Below, piece by piece: positions 14,355 to 17,752 of a DNA stretch of 17,752 nucleotides; the stretch's first letter is position 1, and the number at the start of each line of letters is the position of its first letter. Made by a program: the position numbers and the translations under genes. Below the pieces are notes generated by a model, which made no database searches, had not been told where the DNA came from, and worked only from the letters and a program-made list of their open reading frames with translations. Location: contig JAITAI010000022.1 of assembly GCA_031284195.1 (NCBI GenBank), forward strand, positions 1 to 17,752, in the 5' to 3' direction. Origin of the DNA: Treponema sp. (lineage in GTDB: Bacteria > Spirochaetota > Spirochaetia > Treponematales > Breznakiellaceae).

Positions 14355-14448
14355 ACATAACATTCCGACGTGTACACGACGGTTTGCCAGTCCAAATAAG
14401 GGCTTTGCATAGCAAAGACCAGGGCTGGCAAACTGTGCCGGAGGAATG
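14355..14448 (-). other. attC-like site 4, minus strand, lacking R''
   Basis: On the minus strand the right half is well formed: R' GTTATGT (14361-14355) begins GTTATGTGCAAT, matching the boundary motif at 748 and 17455. Stems are CATTCC/GGAATG (14361-14366/14443-14448), GGTTTGCCAG/CTGGCAAACT (14381-14390/14425-14434, one mismatch), and CTTTGC/GCAAAG (14403-14408/14412-14417). No RYYYAAC core is found where R'' should be; the sequence there is a pstB fragment ending at 14449. The site thus seems to be a partial attC joined to foreign sequence. It marks the left end of the TA cassette. Confidence 0.45.
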
Positions 14449-14565
14449 GAGCGCGGCTTTTACCAAGGAAGTCTCCACCAGTTCGGCAAGGAAGCCCTTG
14501 TCCCGTTGACCCTGTATCCGGGAGCCACAGACGATGTTATCGAAGATGCTCATGTTAAAGGACAC
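14449..14565 (-). pseudogene. pstB: Internal fragment of phosphate ABC transporter ATPase PstB
   Basis: The 39-codon segment FNMSIFDNIVCGSRIQGQRD, continuing to ELVETSLVKAAL, matches the Q-loop-to-helical-domain part of PstB, whose usual form is NMSIYDNVAYGPRIHG...LDEIVE.SLKKAAL. Walker A, the signature and Walker B are all absent. It stops exactly where the stem of attC-like site 4 begins. It is not in the canonical pst position, since pstB normally lies upstream of phoU whereas this piece is about 3 kb downstream of the phoU end at 17632. It is therefore a displaced fragment or partial duplication, not the working gene. Confidence 0.65.
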
Positions 14566-14603
14566 AGAGATTTTATAATTTTAATACAAAATTGTTGATA
14601 ATT

Positions 14604-15722
14604 TTAATTCCATATTGAATATGGTATACCCGATATACTTCTTTCAACAACTTCCCATATTATTATATCCGGTTTATTTTCCAGTATATAATTCTTATCC
14701 GCTTCATTAAACCATCTCCCATTATATTCAACAGAGGAAAATTGAGTTGAAACAAACGGTTCCAATGCGCTAAAAAATGAATCTCTAAAAATTATAGCCT
14801 TTGGTAATAATTGATCGTTATTATTTGTAATAATACCATTCTTGCCTTCGTTTTTTATATATTCATAATATGAATCCCACCCTGCCACAGGACGTATATT
14901 CGGGATAGTTCTCTTTCCATAATTTTCCAAATTAAGCATTTTTACTATATCCCCGGAAGAATCAAAACCTATATCGGTAATAAATTGAATTTCTTGAAAA
15001 TTTATATCCGGAAATAGTTGTTTAAAATGATTAGATAGTATCTGAAATGCGCAATACGCTCCCCCCATATTCCAGTGTGTATCTGTTTCAAAATACAAAG
15101 GAATATCATGTGTTTTATTCTTGGTTATATAATCAAGCGGATAAATGATAGTATCCTTAAGATCAATCGGCAGGTGGGCCATAACCTGCCCAGTTCTGGT
15201 AATGCCTTTTGGCCGGACAAAAGGATAATATTCTGGATATACGTTGTGTTTATTGGGGGCGATCAAAAAAATAAATTTGATATTATTTTTATTACACCAT
15301 TCAAGCCTTTTTCTGATATTTTCAATAAATTGTTCTATTTCAGCATCGGTAAATAAATTGACTTTGAAAAAATCGCCTATATTATTACCGTCATCAGGTC
15401 TTGAATAGAAAAGCCAATTATCTTTACCTTTAACCACGTGTCCATCAATTATTTTTGATGTTTTATTAAAATTATTTACCAGCGAAATAATGCTATTTCT
15501 GAAACCAAAGCGATCATTAATATAATTGTCAAATGACTGTGGGATATCTCTAATGTTTTCAATTTCAATTTTTCCATCTCTTTCTTTTAGTAATAATTTT
15601 GGGAGAACTGCCAAAACCCTATTCTCTTTTTCTGAAACAGTAGTCTCATGATCCATAAAGATAAGTGGAAGTGAAATGATTATTAAAAAACAACAGATAA
15701 ATAGTAAGTTTAATTTTTTCAT
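14604..15722 (-). CDS. algJ: AlgJ/AlgX-like (DHHW-type) sugar O-acetyltransferase component
   Basis: A 372-residue protein with an N-terminal membrane anchor or signal (about 4-23) and an extracytoplasmic SGNH-like domain. Catalytic-type motifs are DTHWN (214-218) and RDSF (313-316), giving an Asp/His/Ser triad as in AlgX/AlgJ. Such proteins accept acetyl groups passed through the membrane by an AlgI-type MBOAT protein and place them on exported polysaccharide. ATG 15722 is preferred over the longer frame from 15773: it has GGCGG upstream, starts at the hydrophobic anchor, and leaves a 7-base gap to the algI stop. The gene is A+T-rich compared with the housekeeping block. The symbol marks similarity of type; the actual polysaccharide is unknown. 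Confidence 0.78.
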   Translation of the reverse strand: MKKLNLLFICCFLIIISLPLIFMDHETTVSEKENRVLAVLPKLLLKERDGKIEIENIRDIPQSFDNYINDRFGFRNSIISLVNNFNKTSKIIDGHVVKGKDNWLFYSRPDDGNNIGDFFKVNLFTDAEIEQFIENIRKRLEWCNKNNIKFIFLIAPNKHNVYPEYYPFVRPKGITRTGQVMAHLPIDLKDTIIYPLDYITKNKTHDIPLYFETDTHWNMGGAYCAFQILSNHFKQLFPDINFQEIQFITDIGFDSSGDIVKMLNLENYGKRTIPNIRPVAGWDSYYEYIKNEGKNGIITNNNDQLLPKAIIFRDSFFSALEPFVSTQFSSVEYNGRWFNEADKNYILENKPDIIIWEVVERSISGIPYSIWN

Positions 15723-15729
15723 AAGCCGC

Positions 15730-17155
15730 CTAAAATCTAAAATAAATAAATGGATTATACGAATTTGACGCAAGCGAACAAATTGATAATATTAACAATA
15801 TAATAAATACGCAGTATCGAATGCCGATAAAAATTAACGGCTGTAGTACCGCCGTTTTTTTATAAACAGGAAAAATAAAAACAATCGCAAAAATAAAACA
15901 AATAATAAATTGTATATCAATCATGCTATTAAGCAAGAAAACGATATTTTCGTTCCCATAATTGATCGTAACCAATTCTTTAAAAAAACCTAGACTTTCT
16001 TTTATTCCAAGTCTAAAAAATACCCATAATACAACGACAAAAAGCATCGTATATACATGTCCCAGGACGTTTTTTAGATATTTATTTTTTATTAGTGAAC
16101 CGACTTTTTCCCCAAACGTTTTTTCAAAAAAAAAGTAACAACCCGTGGCCTAATCCCCAAAGAACAAAATTAATTTCAGCTCCATGCCATAATCCGGTTG
16201 TAAAAAATACAATGAATAGGTTTATTGTCGTTCTTTTTCTTCCTTTTCTATTTCCTCCCAATGGTATATAGAGGTAATCTTTGAACCAGCTTGAAAGCGA
16301 AATATGCCAACGCCGCCAAAATTCTGTTATTGTCTTTGAAATGTATGGATAATTAAAGTTTTCCAATATATTAAAGCCAAACATTCTTCCAAGTCCTATT
16401 GCCATATCGGAATAACCAGAAAAATCATAATAGATGTGAAATGTATAGCAAATTATTCCAAGAAAAAGATAATAATAAGGAACCGAATTTGACGGTAATA
16501 CAAAAATTCTATCAGCGGTCATCGCCATAGTATTGGCAATAAGTACTTTTTTAGAAAGTCCTATTATAAATCTTTCTATCCCGGATACAAATAAATTTAT
16601 AGAATGGCTGCGTTCCTTTATTTGTTCGTTTATATCATGATACCTTACAATAGGTCCCGCGATTAACTGCGGGAAAAATGATATATACAATCCAAGATCT
16701 AAAATATTTTTTTGAATCAACACTGGATTTTTATATACATCAACCAAATATGAAATTGACTGAAATGTATAGAATGAAATACCTATTGGTAATGCAATAT
16801 TCAAAAGTGGCAGTTGAAATTGTGGATAATCAATAACTCTGAATATTTTATTAATTACACGTTCAAAAAAGATAAAATACTTAAAATAGAATAATAAAGA
16901 GATATTAATAAGTATACCTACGGCAAGAACACCCCGCCTGTTAATTTTTACATCACCGAGTAATATACCTATTCGATAATTTATAGCTATTGAAAATAAC
17001 ATCACCAAAATATGCCTTGGTTCTCCCCATGCGTAGAAAACTAGACTTGATAAAAGAAGCAGGTTATTTCTTGCTTTAAGCGTAGGGCAATAATAATATA
17101 TGAACAATACAATCGGGAGGAAACCTATTAAAAATGTTATGGAGCTAAAGAGCAT
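15730..17155 (-). pseudogene. algI: AlgI-like MBOAT acyltransferase, frameshifted at a T9 run (possibly phase-variable)
   Basis: AlgI-type MBOAT proteins carry acetyl groups across the cytoplasmic membrane for O-acetylation of surface polysaccharide. The N-terminal part (17155-16124) begins MLFSSITFLIGFLPIVLF. It contains several membrane segments, the SYLVDVYKNP and SGYSDMAIGLGRMFG region, FWRRWHISLSSWFKDYLYIPLGGN, and the catalytic-histidine motif GLWHGAEINFVLWG. It then hits TGA within nine Ts. With eight Ts the frame continues FEKTFGEKVGSLIK... into the C-terminal part, whose frame ends at 15730. The restored protein would be 474 residues, normal for the family. ATG 17155 is chosen because GAGAGG lies just upstream and it matches family N-termini. 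The protein is otherwise intact, so this may be an OFF phase, or a sequencing error in the run. Confidence 0.82.
16126..16134 (-). repeat. Nine-base T tract in algI (A9 on plus strand)
   Basis: Nine identical bases lie at the exact point where the two halves of algI change frame. The stop TGA uses the last T of the run (16126-16124). Loss of one T restores the full frame. Such runs slip readily during replication. Confidence 0.85.
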
Positions 17156-17179
17156 ACAGAACCTCTCTGTATGCTCTTT
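17147..17179 (-). promoter_or_regulatory. Perfect 14-bp hairpin enclosing the algI ribosome-binding site and AUG
   Basis: On the minus strand AAAGAGCATACAGA (17179-17166), loop GAGGT (17165-17161), then TCTGTATGCTCTTT (17160-17147). The Shine-Dalgarno GAGG is in the loop and the start codon ATG (17155-17153) is fully paired in the 3' arm. A stem this long beside a 5-base loop should hinder initiation unless it is opened by a translating ribosome, temperature or a factor. On the plus strand it is followed by TTTT and could act as a weak terminator for opposing transcription. Confidence 0.75.
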
Positions 17180-17215
17180 TACCACAACGATTGGGTAAAA
17201 CCCTCTTGACAAAAC

Positions 17216-17335
17216 TTACTTGGGTATTATCATTTGGTTGTTGGTTGTTGGTTGTTGGTTGTTGGTTGTTGGTTGTTGGTTGTTGGTTGTTGGTTGTTGG
17301 TTGTTGGTTGTTGGTTGTTGTGTTGTATTATGCAT
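17216..17335 (-). CDS. Repeat-encoded leader ORF upstream of algI (39 codons, predicted)
   Basis: ATG 17335 has AAAGGAGA (17350-17343) at good spacing. The frame reads MHNTT, four copies of QQPTTNN, Q, then MIIPK and TAA (17218-17216). The heptapeptide period arises because three 7-bp DNA repeats make seven codons. It is in the same frame as algI but separated from it by the TAA. No known protein family. A role as a regulatory leader rather than a functional peptide is inferred from its Shine-Dalgarno sequence and position. It can be transcribed from the outer promoter (17378-17406) but probably not from the inner one, whose start point lies inside it. Confidence 0.4.
   Translation of the reverse strand: MHNTTQQPTTNNQQPTTNNQQPTTNNQQPTTNNQMIIPK
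17236..17319 (+). repeat. Twelve perfect tandem copies of a 7-bp repeat
   Basis: GGTTGTT is repeated twelve times without error (84 bp); on the coding (minus) strand the unit is AACAACC. It lies between the inner promoter and the algI hairpin. A perfect array of this length is expected to change copy number by slipped-strand mispairing, and because 7 is not divisible by 3 each change shifts any frame read through it. Confidence 0.97.
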
Positions 17336-17355
17336 AAAAATTCTCCTTTTGTCAA
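17327..17355 (-). promoter_or_regulatory. Inner sigma-70-type promoter of the algI/algJ module
   Basis: On the minus strand TTGACA (17355-17350), 17 bases, CATAAT (17332-17327). The start point would be near 17320, right at the beginning of the heptamer array, so the array forms the 5' untranslated leader of this transcript. Confidence 0.65.
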
Positions 17356-17377
17356 GCACCTTTCAACTAAGACCTTT

Positions 17378-17406
17378 ATAGTATATTACTTTAAATAATT
17401 TGTCAA
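17378..17406 (-). promoter_or_regulatory. Outer promoter candidate of the algI/algJ module
   Basis: On the minus strand TTGACA (17406-17401), 17 bases, TACTAT (17383-17378). The transcript would start near 17371 and include the Shine-Dalgarno sequence and ATG of the leader ORF. The -10 match is only fair. Confidence 0.5.
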
Positions 17407-17448
17407 ATGCTTTTATATAAATTTCTCAAAAAAATTTAACGGCATTAC

Positions 17449-17482
17449 GCATAACTTGGGTATATACGAACGCTTTCGTATA
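17449..17482 (-). other. attC-like right end (site 5) bounding the algI/algJ module
   Basis: On the minus strand R' GTTATGC (17455-17449) opens GTTATGCGTAAT, nearly identical to the cassette starts at 748 and 14361. Just upstream is an 8-bp hairpin TATACGAA/TTCGTATA (17463-17470/17475-17482). A possible R'' ACTCAAC (RYYYAAC) overlaps the end of phoU near 17634, but the L boxes are not clear, so only this half is claimed. Confidence 0.4.
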
Positions 17483-17631
17483 ATTGCTATATGAACTTCC
17501 TACCACACCTCGTCCATAGAGCAATACCATACCCGCCAGGTCCGCTTTGAGAACCGCCTTTGACCCTCTAAGAGCCGACGTCCACACTTGGAGACCTAGA
17601 CGTCAAGACCTTGTTTGGCCCTTGCCTGCCT

Positions 17632-17751
17632 TCAGTTGAGTTCTTCGTGGGTACTTTCTACCATGTAAATAATACCTTCGCATATATTGGTAATATGGTC
17701 CCCCAGGCGCTCCAGAAAACCAGAGGTCCGCAGAAGCCGGACCGCTTTCTT
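17632..17751 (-). CDS. phoU: PhoU phosphate-signalling regulator, C-terminal end (partial)
   Basis: The last 39 residues are in the window: a helix KKAVRLLRTSGFLERLGDHI followed by TNICEGIIYMVES and a stop (TGA 17634-17632). The (E)R(L/I)GDH.TNI.E..IY(M/L)VE pattern is the conserved metal-cluster helix of PhoU, the cytosolic helical-bundle protein that links the Pst phosphate importer to the PhoR/PhoB signal. The rest of the gene, and probably the pst operon, lies beyond the right edge. Confidence 0.85.
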   Translation of the reverse strand, partial: KKAVRLLRTSGFLERLGDHITNICEGIIYMVESTHEELN

Positions 17752-17752
17752 T

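Noticed and set aside
14341..14448. Continuation of the pstB fragment frame as a small protein
   Set aside because: Beyond 14449 the frame runs through the attC-like hairpins and loses all similarity to PstB.
17180..17212. Earlier TTG start of algI at 17212
   Set aside because: The codon is part of a TTGTCA box and the extra residues do not fit the MBOAT N-terminus; ATG 17155 has a strong Shine-Dalgarno sequence and matches the family start.

Overview
The window reads as chromosomal DNA from a Treponema-like spirochaete. Evidence is an FlgM gene behind a flagellar sigma-28-type promoter, the leader fragment (TDWLPS...LAMAK) of a hypothetical family I associate with termite-gut treponemes, and attC-like sites of the kind known from Treponema integrons. 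The genus is an inference. G+C-richer housekeeping genes are interrupted by visibly A+T-rich accessory blocks that carry their own promoters.

Layout. 1-106: end of a HAD-family phosphatase. 107-560: no gene recognised, several G+C-rich hairpins. 564-3330 (plus strand): accessory block with a truncated hypothetical gene, a well-formed attC-like site, a GNAT acetyltransferase with a consensus promoter ending next to its ATG (probably leaderless), and a second attC-like site split by a decayed IS1182-type element with an AAC target duplication. 3594-8460: housekeeping block with rsmI, flgM, a SpoU/TrmH-type rRNA/tRNA methyltransferase, purD, and an overlapping membrane GT2 glycosyltransferase. 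8640-9020: wreck of an IS256-type transposase. 9251-12886: three-gene nucleoside ABC importer operon (ATPase plus two permeases, nupOPQ-like) behind a clear sigma-70-type promoter, without a substrate-binding lipoprotein. 12887-13286: decayed sequence.

13287-17482 is a second accessory block, on the minus strand. It holds an attC-like site, a two-gene toxin-antitoxin-like pair, another attC-like site abutting a pstB fragment, and an AlgJ/AlgI-type O-acetylation pair with a further cassette-boundary motif upstream. The window ends in the C-terminus of phoU (minus strand).

The most interesting system is the algI/algJ module. Upstream of algI are two tandem promoters, a 39-codon leader ORF built on twelve perfect 7-bp repeats, and a perfect 14-bp hairpin with the algI Shine-Dalgarno sequence in its loop and the AUG in its stem. 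Inside algI a nine-base T run puts the gene out of frame; eight would restore it. Since 7 is not a multiple of 3, each repeat gained or lost changes the leader frame. In one of the three frames the leader ORF reads through the hairpin and stops just past the algI AUG. That suggests a repeat-counting, translation-coupled phase switch on surface-glycan O-acetylation. This mechanism is a hypothesis from sequence only.
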